From contig NC_134433.1 of the NCBI RefSeq assembly GCF_030867145.1, forward strand, positions 11,421,216 to 11,485,215: a DNA stretch of 64,000 nt. The letters run 5' to 3'. This DNA comes from Opisthocomus hoazin. Its lineage: Eukaryota > Chordata > Aves > Opisthocomiformes > Opisthocomidae. Both the position numbers and the translations under genes were made by a program. The notes under the pieces are model-generated. The model ran no database searches. It worked only from the letters and a program-made list of their open reading frames with translations, and was not told where the DNA came from. This document shows positions 54,401 through 63,207 of this stretch, one piece after another. Position 1 is the first letter of the stretch. Every line of letters begins with the position of its first letter.

Positions 54401-55155
54401 GAGCAGCAGAAGTTCCTGATCTTTTACATCAGGTGAGTGAACGCGAGGCCGGTCTGTGCCCTGGCATGGCAGCACCCTGGGAACAGGGCACAGACCTCTC
54501 CTGCACACCCTGCCGAGCTCCCTCAGAGGCTCCTCATCACCCCCATGGCTGCGCACTGCGGGCAGCCACTGGCTGTTGAACGAGCAGTGAGATGGTTTCG
54601 GAGCAATCCAAAGCAGGGCAGGGAAGAAGAGGATGAGATTTGATGAAGACACCAGCTGGGCAGGGAGCCTGGGACACATCTCTTCTCCTCCTGCCTCACT
54701 GCGCCCAGCTCCCCGCGGTGCCAGGCGATCTGCCACGAGTCCCCGTGCACCCTGCAGCACCAGCCACCCCGCCCTGAGCCCTCCGAAACACAGCTGGCCT
54801 CCAGCCGGGGTGCCACGGGGATGCTGCCATGCCCAGTTACACACCCTGAGGAGATCCGCATTCTTCCACCTTCCCTTTCAGGGACGGCTTCGTGACTGCA
54901 GCTGCCAGCCTGAACTGTGACCCCATGGTGGCTCTGATTGCAGAAGTCTTATACTCAGGGAGACAAATCTCCAAAGAAGAAGCAGAGTGAGTGACCCACT
55001 GACCGAGCTGGTGGGTGGCTCTGGGCTGTGTTCCCCGTGCCAGCAGAGCCCACTGAGAGACACAAAGTCGAGATGATTAACTGCAGATCCCCTACGTACC
55101 TTTCATTTGCAGGGCCTGCGACATCTGCAATATACCCTCGCTGGCAGAAACCTAA
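48427..55155 (+). CDS. AIFM3-family Rieske/FAD oxidoreductase (AIFM3-like, probably AIFM4), complete
   Basis: Flavoprotein of the apoptosis-inducing-factor group with an N-terminal Rieske [2Fe-2S] domain. Coding exons: 48427-48488, 48630-48739, 48825-48934, 49395-49439, 49525-49606, 49740-49852, 50275-50361, 50838-50929, 51133-51263, 51834-51949, 52401-52472, 52838-52901, 53363-53439, 53521-53638, 53784-53882, 54357-54432, 54882-54986, 55113-55155. The joined frame is 533 aa. Rieske ligands are C48/H50 (KCPHSGAPL) and C67/H70 ([10 protein letters not shown]). An FAD dinucleotide motif is at about 131-140 (VLLLGGGVAA), the NAD-binding motif at about 269-283 ([15 protein letters not shown]), and the FAD-closing motif at about 396-401 (VFAAGD). 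The C-terminal part ([14 protein letters not shown]) matches AIFM3. No long mitochondrial presequence is seen: only about 20 residues precede the Rieske domain, fewer than in AIFM3. Human has no gene at this position. The family is certain; the AIFM4 name is from memory of fish and frog annotation. Confidence 0.93.
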
Positions 55156-55237
55156 GCTCGGTACGTGCCCTGTTGTGAGGGGCACAGAGTCCGCCGAGTG
55201 TTAACAACCCCAAATCCTCCCATCCTGGCACAAGAGA

Positions 55238-55243
55238 AATAAA
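55238..55243 (+). terminator. Polyadenylation signal of the AIFM3-like gene (AATAAA)
   Basis: AATAAA 83 nt after the TAA stop at 55153-55155, implying a 3'UTR of only about 100 nt. A GT-rich stretch (TTGTGTTTCC) follows within about 40 nt, as expected for a downstream element. Confidence 0.75.
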
Positions 55244-55259
55244 ATCATCAGCAAAGCTG

Positions 55260-57770
55260 AACCAGCACCTGCACGTTGTGTTTCCAGACAGCCCTTGGCT
55301 GCTCACTTGCATGCTGGGGCAAAGCGAAGCAGCACTTTCCCCTCTCTTCTAGATGGCGATCTGCTGGGCTGGAGAAGAGAAGGATGCCCGTGTCCTGCAG
55401 CTCAGCTGAGGGTCTGAGCAGGCAGGAGCAGCCACACGTTCGCAGCCCCACCTATCCCTCCTGCTCCTCTCGCTGGGTCTTGGCAGGGAGCTTTCATTCA
55501 GCACACGGGTCACACTGACCTTCTGCTTTGCGAAAGCACGTTTTCCCAGCGAGGAGAGCTGCGACTGAGGCAAGCTGCTCTTCCAGCTGGGAACTAGATA
55601 GCCTGTGTGCAGGAACTCGCATGGAATACCCTAACCGCTAAGGACAGAGGGCTGCCAGCCGACCTCTGAGCGAGCAGCACCTGCTGGCATCGCCACAGCC
55701 GCCTTGAATATTGCATTAGCTGTCACAGCGAGCGCTTCCCACCCCCTGACAGCAGCCAGCCTCCGGCAGAGAAATCCCAGCCCCGGCTGGCGTCCCTTCT
55801 CCCGCCACGTCCCTGCACGCTGAACGCTTTGAGGATGCAGCCGGACGTTGTAGGAAACACAGCCTGGGTGCTAGAGGAAAGAGTCGCTAGATTTTTGCAA
55901 GGCAACAGCGAGCAAGGTCTGCGCTTTCTACAGGAAACCCTGCTCTTACTCACCGGTCACATGGGGCTTTGCAGGAGGAAGGGTAAGCCCCGGCAGCCGG
56001 GCAAGTTCCCACAGGGACATTTACTTTGTCAGCCTAAAACCCCTCTGCCTTTGCGTTAGAAGCAGCCTAGCCAGCGCCTGTTTGCTCAGCAGGTGGGAGA
56101 CTGCAATGCTGGTTTCGAGTTAAACACACAAACTTGTGCTCTGGTACCTTCTCACCTATGAATTTAACCTGAAATACGGAATTTTATGTTTCCTGACCCC
56201 ATGCGCTTGGTGCTGCTGCTGAGGGCAACTCTCTGCCCTGAAATTGCCACCTCTTACCAGGGAGAGAGCCGGCTTTCAGCAGAGCAGGTCAGTCCTTCGC
56301 GCCAACAGGAGGAGGAAGCAGCAGATCTAAGCCTTACCCCTACGCCAAGGCACGCCAGGGCGGAGACGCTGGTGGCTGGAGCACGCAGCTCCTCTCTGCG
56401 TCGAGCGTCGACAGCGCGGCATCAGAGCAGAGCACGGCCCGGGAGCTGCTCCTCCTCGCCCTCGGGCATCCTGCACACACAACTTTTTGTCCCCTCGGTG
56501 CACTCTGGGACTTGTTGAGCCCTGGGCAGGTGCCAGCTGTACTGTACGGACTTGCAGCAGGGTCACTGCAGCGGAGCAGACCGGCTCTGCTGGAGGTGCT
56601 CACCTGTGGTCCTTTCTGCTCAGAGAGAGATCTGAGGGGGATCGGCAGCCCCGCTCTCTCTAGATAATGACAGCCCCAAAGAAACTCAGCTTCTTGTAGC
56701 CATCAGCAAGCACACACAGAGCAGAGCTTTACGTAAGAATGAAGGACCCCATGATAACAGGCTTGCTCCACTTCTACCACTTAATGGACACCAGGCCACT
56801 TTCTGCACACCACCAGGTGCCAAAACTAGGTAGCAGCCCCGCCTTGGGCAGCTGGATCCTGGACAGGCAGATTTAGATGAGACTGTGCAGAATTATTTCA
56901 GTGCAGGGCCATTCCTCCCTGCCTGTCCTTGGAGCCAGGACAAGCCATGGTCTTCCTGGGAGCCCCCTGAGCAACTGCACCCAGACACTCATCGCTGCTT
57001 CCCAGCCACCAAGGCAGCCTGGGGGGCTGTGGTCCTGGCAGTCCCATGGGAAAGGCACCTCCAGGGGTGCAGAGGCTCCCAGGAGCCCTTACTGGGTCCA
57101 CACAGAGATATTTCACCCTGTGCTGAACCATGGCAGAGCTACACAGCTCCCCTCCCGCCCAGCACAGGGCAGGGGGATCTCCATTCTCAGAGAGCAGCTC
57201 CCAAGCCCCTTTCGGGCAGCCTTCTGCTCCCGTCCAGCAGCGAGGCAGGGCCTGGACCACGGAGGAGCCCAGCAGGGTTCACCTGGGCCCCCCTCAGTGC
57301 CGCTGGCTCCATACACCCGGAATCCTGGCGCTGCCCCAGGGTCAGCCGCAGACAGGGCTGCCCGGCCTCGCAGGACGGTGGTTCCTGGAACAGGCATCTG
57401 GGGCCGTGCGTGACTCGGCCCTGAGTCACCCGCTGCCGGTCACCCAGCCCCATCCCGCACCCAGGCAGCGTGGGTGCGGAGCTGGCCCTCTCCCCTGGCT
57501 CCATCCCACCGCCCAGCACGCTGCAGGGCGAATCCTGCTCCTGCGCTCAGCGGCAGGTCAGCCCTGCGCGCAGCGCCCAGCCTCGGGACACCTCTTCTGC
57601 TCAGGGCACAGCAAAGGGGACCGGAACAACCAAACCTCCACCCGATGCAGCAGCGGCTGGGGACCGAGCTCCAGCCCTACGCCCCCCGACTCAGCACCCC
57701 ACAGCCCCCCCCCCCCTCCTGCCAGGCCAGTCTGGGACCCCCACAAGCAACAAACTTCCTAAAACTGAAC
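55260..57770. other. Intergenic interval between the AIFM3-like gene and MIR22HG; no gene seen
   Basis: About 2.5 kb with no recognised exon or repeat element. Short open frames on both strands have no family resemblance. The right half (about 56880-57760) is C-rich and Pro/Ser-biased in translation, as is common for GC-rich avian intergenic DNA. Confidence 0.5.
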
Positions 57771-57789
57771 CGTTGAGCAAAACAGAACG

Positions 57790-57795
57790 TTTAAT
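57790..57795 (-). terminator. MIR22HG: Candidate MIR22HG polyadenylation signal (ATTAAA)
   Basis: Minus-strand ATTAAA about 265 nt downstream of the miR-22 hairpin. It is the common AATAAA variant and the first such signal in that direction. Confidence 0.4.
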
Positions 57796-58056
57796 GCCTC
57801 TTTTGGTCTTCTCTAGTCACCTCTCAGCTCAGTGCCACCCCACCGGTGGGGGGGACCCCACTCGATAGCCCCCCTGGCAGGGCTGCCTGCCAACCCCCCA
57901 GGCAAGGCTCTGTCCAGAGGCTGCGAGGAGACGTCTTCATCGTGGTCGGGCTCATCCTCAGCCCTCAAACCCACAGGACGCTGCAGGCTGGGCCATCCCG
58001 GTCACTCGGGGCACAGGTCCGGCTGCCATCCAGGGTCCCGGTGACCAGAAGAGAGT

Positions 58057-58144
58057 GGCTACATTCAACAGTTCTTCAACTGGCAGCTTTAGCTACTAGA
58101 GAAGGACATAAAGCTTGCCACTGAAGAACTGGTGCTGGTTAGCC
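58057..58144 (-). ncRNA. MIR22: microRNA miR-22 hairpin
   Basis: The minus strand folds into an 88-nt hairpin closed by GGCTA/TAGCC. The 5' arm product is at 58130-58109 (begins AGTTCTTCAGTGGC) and the 3' arm product at 58089-58068 (begins AAGCTGCCAGTTGAAG; seed AGCTGCC). Both arms match the vertebrate miR-22-5p and miR-22-3p sequences as I know them over their full 22 nt; the terminal loop and stem base differ from human. Location between the TLCD2 side and WDR81, antisense to WDR81, is the conserved position. Confidence 0.98.
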
Positions 58145-58462
58145 AGGAGCAGGGCGGCGGGGCAGCGCCTGGGAAGGGAACGCAGACATCAGAGCCAGGG
58201 TCGAACCACGCCGAGCCGTCACCCGCAGCAGCCATTCCAGGCAGCAGAGCTGCTCCTCTCCCCCACCCCAGCCCCAAGTCCCGATCCACCGCCTCGTCCT
58301 TCCCCCCCCTCCAGGGCTGAGATCCCACAGGATCACCCCCCCCCCCCCCACCGCAGCGGATCCACCTCGACTCTTCGCATCCCTCCCCTCTCCCAAAGCA
58401 GCCGGCGCATTGGCTCCGGCACCTGCAGCAGGCCCCAAACCACCAGCGACGACGGGCAGGGG

Positions 58463-58491
58463 AAAAAAAAAAAATAAAAAAAAATAAAAAA
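58463..58491. repeat. A-rich tract beside the MIR22HG exon
   Basis: Runs of A separated by single T on the plus strand, hence T-rich on the transcribed minus strand. It lies 40-70 nt upstream of the proposed MIR22HG acceptor (58423-58424) and may serve as its pyrimidine tract. It is not attached to a recognisable retroposon. Confidence 0.7.
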
Positions 58492-58837
58492 TCAAGGCCG
58501 TTTCTGCCAGAAAAATAAGAGATAAGGTAACCCAGCGGGGAGGCTGCCGCAGGTGGGGGATAAGGCATTCCCCGGGCGCTCACCCCGGGCACCCGCGCTG
58601 GCAGGGTCCCACCTGGCCGGGGGCCAGTGCCCGGGGAAGACGCTTCGTCGGGCGGCTGCTGCCAAGGTGCTGCCGGGGAGGGGAATCGTGGGGAGCACGG
58701 CCTCTCCCCGGGTCGTTTGGTCAGAGGACGAGGACACCGGCCCTGGGGACCTCGCCGCTTCCCCCTCCGCTCCGTGGGGGGAGGGAATCCCTTTCCTGAA
58801 CCATCCAGAGTTTTGGGAAACCTCGGGGCTTGTGGCC

Positions 58838-59168
58838 CTGCCGAGGGAGGGACAGCGGCCCCCGAGACCCCCCAGTGGGGGGACAGAAGGGCCTGGGGGG
58901 GGGGACAGACAGGGACAACAGAGGGACCCAAGACCCCCCGGTGTGGGGACAGAGAGGCCTGGAGGGGCACAGACAGCCCCGAGACCACCCGGGGGGGGCA
59001 CAGACAGCCCTGGAGGGGGACAGACAGCCCCAAAACCCCCCGGGGGTGGACAGAGGGTCCTGGGGGGCAAACAGACAGCCCCAGAGGGGGACAGACAGCC
59101 CCGGAACCCCCCGGTGTGGGGACAGAGGGCCCTGGGGGGGGGACAGACAGCCCCAGCACCCCCCGGCC
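58838..59168 (+). repeat. G-rich minisatellite in the MIR22HG intron
   Basis: Degenerate tandem copies of GGGGACAGACAGCCCC with CCCCCCGG spacers. Higher-order spacing is about 60 bp (phrases such as CCCCGGTGTGGGGACAGAG recur at about 58938 and 59110). Many G-runs make it a quadruplex candidate. It generates long spurious open frames on both strands (for example minus 58089-59318). Confidence 0.85.
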
Positions 59169-60339
59169 GACCACCCCGATGACTGCCCCGCAGCATCCAG
59201 CCGCCAGCGTCACCCCGAAGGCCCCCGGGATCCCGGCCGGCCCCGGGGGAAGGCCCGGGGGGCGGCGGCTGCCGGTGCGGGGCCGGTGGCGGCGGGGCCC
59301 GGCGGGGATGCCGAGCATTCCTGGCGTGCCGGGTACATCTGGTCCGGATTCCAGCGAGCGGGACCCGGCCCCGCTCCACCCCCGCCGGCCCGTGAATCAG
59401 CACCCGCCGCCGAGCCACCGGCCCCGCCGCACGGGGGGCTGGCGAGCTGGGGTGGAGGGGGGGTCCTGCCGGTAACGGGGCTCTCCCCCAGCCCTCCGCG
59501 GCACAGACAGACCCCGCCGGCACCGGGAAGGGCCCCGGGGGGAGCTCGCCCCGCTAATACACCCCGCCGTGCCCCCGCCCGGTGCCCCCCGCCCGGTTTA
59601 ACCGGGGCCCCTCCCCCCTCCAATGTCCCCCTTCTCAGTAAAACCGATCCCCTCCCCCGCTAATGGGGACACCCGCCGCCCCCCCCCCCTTCTCCCCGCC
59701 GCCGCTTTACGGCAAAGCCGGTCCCTCCGCTCCCCGCCCCCCCCCTCCCGGGGCACCCCGCCGCCCCCCCACCCCCTCCGCCGCCCGGGATGCCCCGGTC
59801 CGTGCCCACGGCGGGGAGCGGCCCCGGGTCAAAGTCTGCCCAGCCCGGTCCCGGAGTGAAGGTCACCCCCGGGGCGGCCACCGCCCGTCGCGGGGCGGCC
59901 CCGGTCGCGGCCCCGCCCGCACCCATCGGGACCCCCCGGAGCGGGGACCGCGCCCCTGCCCCAGCCCCCTCCCACCCCGCCCCGCCGCCACCGCGGGCGA
60001 GGCCGCCAGGCCCGGGCGGCGCCCATGAAGCCACCGGGAGGGTCGCGGCGAGACGATCCCCCCTTCCCCCGTTCACCCCCTTACGGCCGCCGCCCTGCCC
60101 CGAGGAAAGGTGACCTTCCCCGGCGGGGCTGCGGGGCTGCCGGGCCCCCCGACCCCCGGTGCACCGGCGGGCCCCGGCTACCCTTAACGCCCGCCACGGT
60201 CCCGCCGGACCCACCTGTGCGGCGCGGCCCAGCGCCTCCGCCCCGATGGGGCCGGGCCGGGCCGGGCCCGGCCGGGTCCCGGTGCCGCCGCCACCTCCTC
60301 CCGCCGCCGCGCGCGCCGGCTCCCGTCTCGGATCAGCTG

Positions 60340-61560
60340 GCGGAGTCATGACGCAGCCACCCACCGGCCCCACCCCCCGACCAATCACCTCCCGGCACGG
60401 GCGGCGCAAGCCCCACCCCCTCCGAGCACTCCCCCGCCGCGATTGCCGCTCGCTCCTGCCAACGGAGACCCAGCACGGCGCGACGTTCGGCCAATAGGAA
60501 GGCGATGCTGGCGCTCTGCCCCGCCCACCTGGCGGGGGAAGGGCTGCGCTGTCACCCGGCCGACCGGCGGTTGCCTAGAAAACGTCTGGGCCCGCCCCCG
60601 CCGCGGGGCATGCCGGGAGGTGTAGTGCGGCGCGGCGCTCCCGGCATGCCCCGCGTGCTGTGAGTTGGCATTTTCAAGAGGGTGAAGGAGGCGGCTCTTA
60701 AAGGGCCCGGCCCTCCCGGCGGGCCCCTGGCGGGGCGCGGCGCTGTCGCGGGGGCTGCCCCGGCCCCCCCCTCCCACCCTCGGGCGGCTCCGCCCGCGCC
60801 TCGCAGCTCCGGGGCCGGTGACATAGCCCCGATTCCGAGAAGTTGCTCGAAGTCGGTGGCCAATCAGAAGTGAGCGCTCGCCCCCGCGCACCAATCGGCG
60901 GCGCGCGGGGGCGGGGCCGCGGGAACTCGGCTGACCCCGATGACTTGGCAGCGCCGCGCGATGACTGGACAACTTCTTTAAAGGCGCCGCGCCCTGCCGG
61001 GGAGCAGAGGGAGGGGCGGCCCGGTGGGGGGAGGGGGGGGGTGGCTCACCGCAGTCCCGCGGCGGTCCCGCTCCCGCCCCGGGCCCGGCTGGCTGCTGCG
61101 GGGCGGGGCTCGGCGGCTGCGGCGCCGCTTTAAGGAGGTTTCCTGCCCTTCGCCCCAGTAACAGCTGATTGCAGCGGGCGGAGGGCGGGGAGCCAATGGG
61201 CTGCCTCCACGTCCAGACCACGTGACTCCCACGCGCCGCCGCCGCCGCGCCAAGCGGCGCTCCCCGGCCGGAGCCCCTCGCGCCCTTAAAGGGGCCGCGG
61301 CGGAGTCCGGCCGCAGCACGGTCCCGGGCAGACTCCCCCGCGGGCAGCTCCGCACCCGCCGGCCCCGCGCCGGCCGGGACAGCCCGGGCGGTGGCTGCGG
61401 AGCCCGGCTCGGCTCACGGGGACTGGGGCCGGGCAGTGCCCGCCGGCCCCGCGAAGAGGAGGGCGGCGGGGCGGGAGGAGGGGGCGGCGGCGGCGGCCCG
61501 CCCGGCACTCACCTGCCACCGGTGGGGTCCGCCCGCTGGCGGGGACCCCTTTAAGGCCGG
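60340..61560. promoter_or_regulatory. MIR22HG/WDR81 CpG-island promoter with repeated CCAAT and TTTAAAG boxes
   Basis: Very CpG-rich. CCAAT boxes (NF-Y) occur at about 60378, 60488, 60861, 60890 and 61192. TTAAAG/CTTTAAG words occur at about 60697, 60977, 61127, 61283 and 61548. A palindromic E-box in a CLEAR-like context (CCACGTGAC) lies at 61218-61226. TGAC half-sites are at about 60346 and 60940. The repeated pairing of a CCAAT box with a TTTAAA-like box suggests a dispersed or divergent promoter. Which boxes serve which strand cannot be decided from sequence. Confidence 0.5.
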
Positions 61561-61612
61561 CTGCCTCGTCAGCTCGGCTCGCCCGACTCCAGCTGACAGC
61601 CCGGAGCGCCTT

Positions 61613-61620
61613 TGACGTCA
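61613..61620. promoter_or_regulatory. Full palindromic CRE (TGACGTCA)
   Basis: Consensus CREB/ATF site between the proposed MIR22HG first exon (left, minus strand) and the WDR81 leader (right, plus strand). A half-site TGACCTCA follows at about 61623-61630, and GCGTCATG at about 61640. Its placement suits cAMP- or stress-responsive control of one or both transcripts. Confidence 0.7.
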
Positions 61621-61836
61621 CTGTGACCTCAGCCAGCCGCGTCATGCCCCGCCGCCTGCCCATCTATAGGCACCGCGCCCCGGCCTTGCGCAATCCCCCC
61701 CCCCTCCCGCCCCGGCGGCCGCTGGAGGGAGCCCGGCCCCGCGTGCCGAGCGCCGCTCCCCGCCCCCCCCCCCCTCCCCCCCGGGGCCGCTCCGGGGGTA
61801 CCGGTGCTCCCCCCCATCCCTCCCCCCCCCGGGCAC

Positions 61837-61937
61837 ATGGCGGCGCGGCGGCCGCATGTGACCGCCGTCACCTGACCAACATGGCCGGGGCCGCCCCCGC
61901 CGCCTCCCGTCGCGGCTGAGCCCGCCGCCGCCGTCAG
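61837..61937 (+). other. WDR81: WDR81 non-coding first exon with upstream ORFs
   Basis: A donor CAG/GTAACG at 61937/61938 ends a GC-rich leader exon; the coding exon starts after an acceptor at 63195-63196. If the start of transcription is upstream of 61837, the leader has three upstream starts. A 12-codon ORF lies at 61837-61875 (MAARRPHVTAVT), an ATG directly followed by TGA at 61856-61861, and a 12-codon ORF at 61881-61919 (MAGAAPAASRRG) in good Kozak context (AACATGG). The first ATG lies in a YY1-like ATGGCGGC element. The exon itself is inferred from position and donor. Confidence 0.5.
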
Positions 61938-62129
61938 GTAACGGTGAGGGACCCCCCCTGGGGAGGAGGCGTGAGGGCCCCCGGGACGAGTCACCGGGGC
62001 TGCGGGGCTCGGCCCGCTTCCCCGTCCCCCCACCCGGTAGCGAGGGCCCTGCGGGGCCCGGGGCCGCCTCTCCGGTCGCGGCCCCCGGCTCGGTGTCGGG
62101 GACGCGCTCCTGGCCGACGGGCAGCCTGC

Positions 62130-62965
62130 CGTGTCACCCCCCCCGAGGGGGCTGCGGAGGTGCCGCCGGGTCCCTTTCCCCAGCACCGAGGCTGCGGAGA
62201 TCGCAGCGTGTCCCCCCACCAGGTCCCATCGTGTCTGTCCCCCCCCGTCCCTGGGGCCGTGGAGGTCGCATCGTGACCCCGCTCCCCGGGTCTGGGGCTG
62301 CGGAGGTGCCATCGTGCCCCCACCCCAGCCTTTGGGGCTGTGGCTGTCCCGTTGCATCCCCCTCCCCAGCCGCAGACGTCCCATCGTGTCCCCACCACTG
62401 GCCCCGGGGCTGTGGAGGTGCCATTGGGGTGCCCACCCCCCCAGGTCCCCAACCCTGGGGCTCCAGAGGTCCCACTGCCTCCCCTTCCCCAGCACAGGGG
62501 CTGCAGGGAGCACGTCGTGTCCCCCTGCCCACTTGCAGAGGTGCCATCGTGTCCCCCTCCCGGCTGTGGAGGTGCCACTGTGTCCCTGCCACTGACCCTG
62601 GGGCTCCAGAGATCCCATCACGTCCCCCCTTCCCCAGCCCTGGGGCTCCAGAGATCCCATCACGTCCCCCCTTCCCCGGCCCTGGGGCTCCAGAAGTCCC
62701 ATGATGTCCCCCCTTCCCTGGCCCTGGGGGTCCAGAGGTCCCATCATGTCCCCCCTTTCCTAGCCCTGGGGCTCCAGCGGTCCCAGCATGTCCCCTTCCC
62801 CAGCCCTGGGGCTTTGCATGTCCCATCATGTCTCTCCTTCCCTGGCCCTGGGGGTCCAGAGGTCCGATCACGTCCCCTTCCCCAGCCCTGGGGGTCCAGA
62901 GGTCCCATCATGTCCCCTTCCCTGGCCCCAGGGCTGTCCCTCTCCCTGGCTGCAGAGGTCCCACC
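62130..62965 (+). repeat. Minisatellite in WDR81 intron 1 (unit 42 bp)
   Basis: Tandem array. The best-preserved copies (about 62590-62965) have a 42-bp unit: CCCTGGGGCTCCAGAGATCC, then CATCACGTCCCCCCTTCCCCAG. Copies further left (62130-62590) are more diverged (GGAGGTGCCATCGTGTCCCC-type) with longer spacing. Because 42 is a multiple of three, frames stay open through the array. The minus strand reads a 14-residue repeat (MGSLEPQGWGRGDV), which explains the long spurious open frame at 61629-62747. The array fills most of the first intron (61938-63196). Confidence 0.9.
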
Positions 62966-63207
62966 TTGTCCCCCCCCAGCCAGGGTTGCTCCCTCTCAAC
63001 CCCCCCCTCCCTGATATCGCATCTTTGGAGCCAGCTGCTAAACCCAGCTTTCCCCCCCGCCCGGGGGGGCAATGGGGAAGTGAGACTTGGCCGCACGGCT
63101 CCGGCTCGGCGGGGGCAGCTGGGGCTCCCACGGGGACGGAGGGACGGTGCCGCGCTCCTCCGCTTGCTCCCAGCCTCTCTGGGCCATCTCTTCCAGCAGA
63201 AGCCGAT

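Larger units (their letters stand above)
57775..61640 (-). ncRNA. MIR22HG: Probable MIR22HG host transcript
   Basis: Inferred miR-22 primary transcript. Proposed exon 1 starts near 61600-61640 on the minus strand, just past the CRE at 61613, and ends at 61513, where there is a full-consensus donor (GGTGGCAG/GTGAGT). A candidate acceptor is CCTGCTGCAG/GTGCCGG with the exon beginning at 58422. A T-rich tract lies 40-70 nt upstream of it on the minus strand (58463-58491). This exon would contain the miR-22 hairpin and end at the ATTAAA signal at 57790. In human MIR22HG also starts head-to-head with WDR81 and carries miR-22 in an exon. The intron (58423-61512) contains a minisatellite. The strand and existence are well supported by the hairpin; the exon edges are my inference. 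Confidence 0.5.

Noticed and set aside
55829-56059. 76-codon plus-strand open frame downstream of the AIFM3-like gene
   Set aside because: No family match, no splice or polyadenylation support and ordinary composition; most likely chance.
58089-59318. 409-codon minus-strand open frame overlapping miR-22
   Set aside because: Runs through a minisatellite and CpG-rich DNA, crosses the miR-22 hairpin and the T-rich tract, and has only Pro/Gly-biased composition.
61629-62747. 372-codon minus-strand open frame of 14-residue repeats
   Set aside because: It is the translation of the 42-bp minisatellite in WDR81 intron 1; no splice logic, start context or family similarity, and plus-strand frames are equally open.
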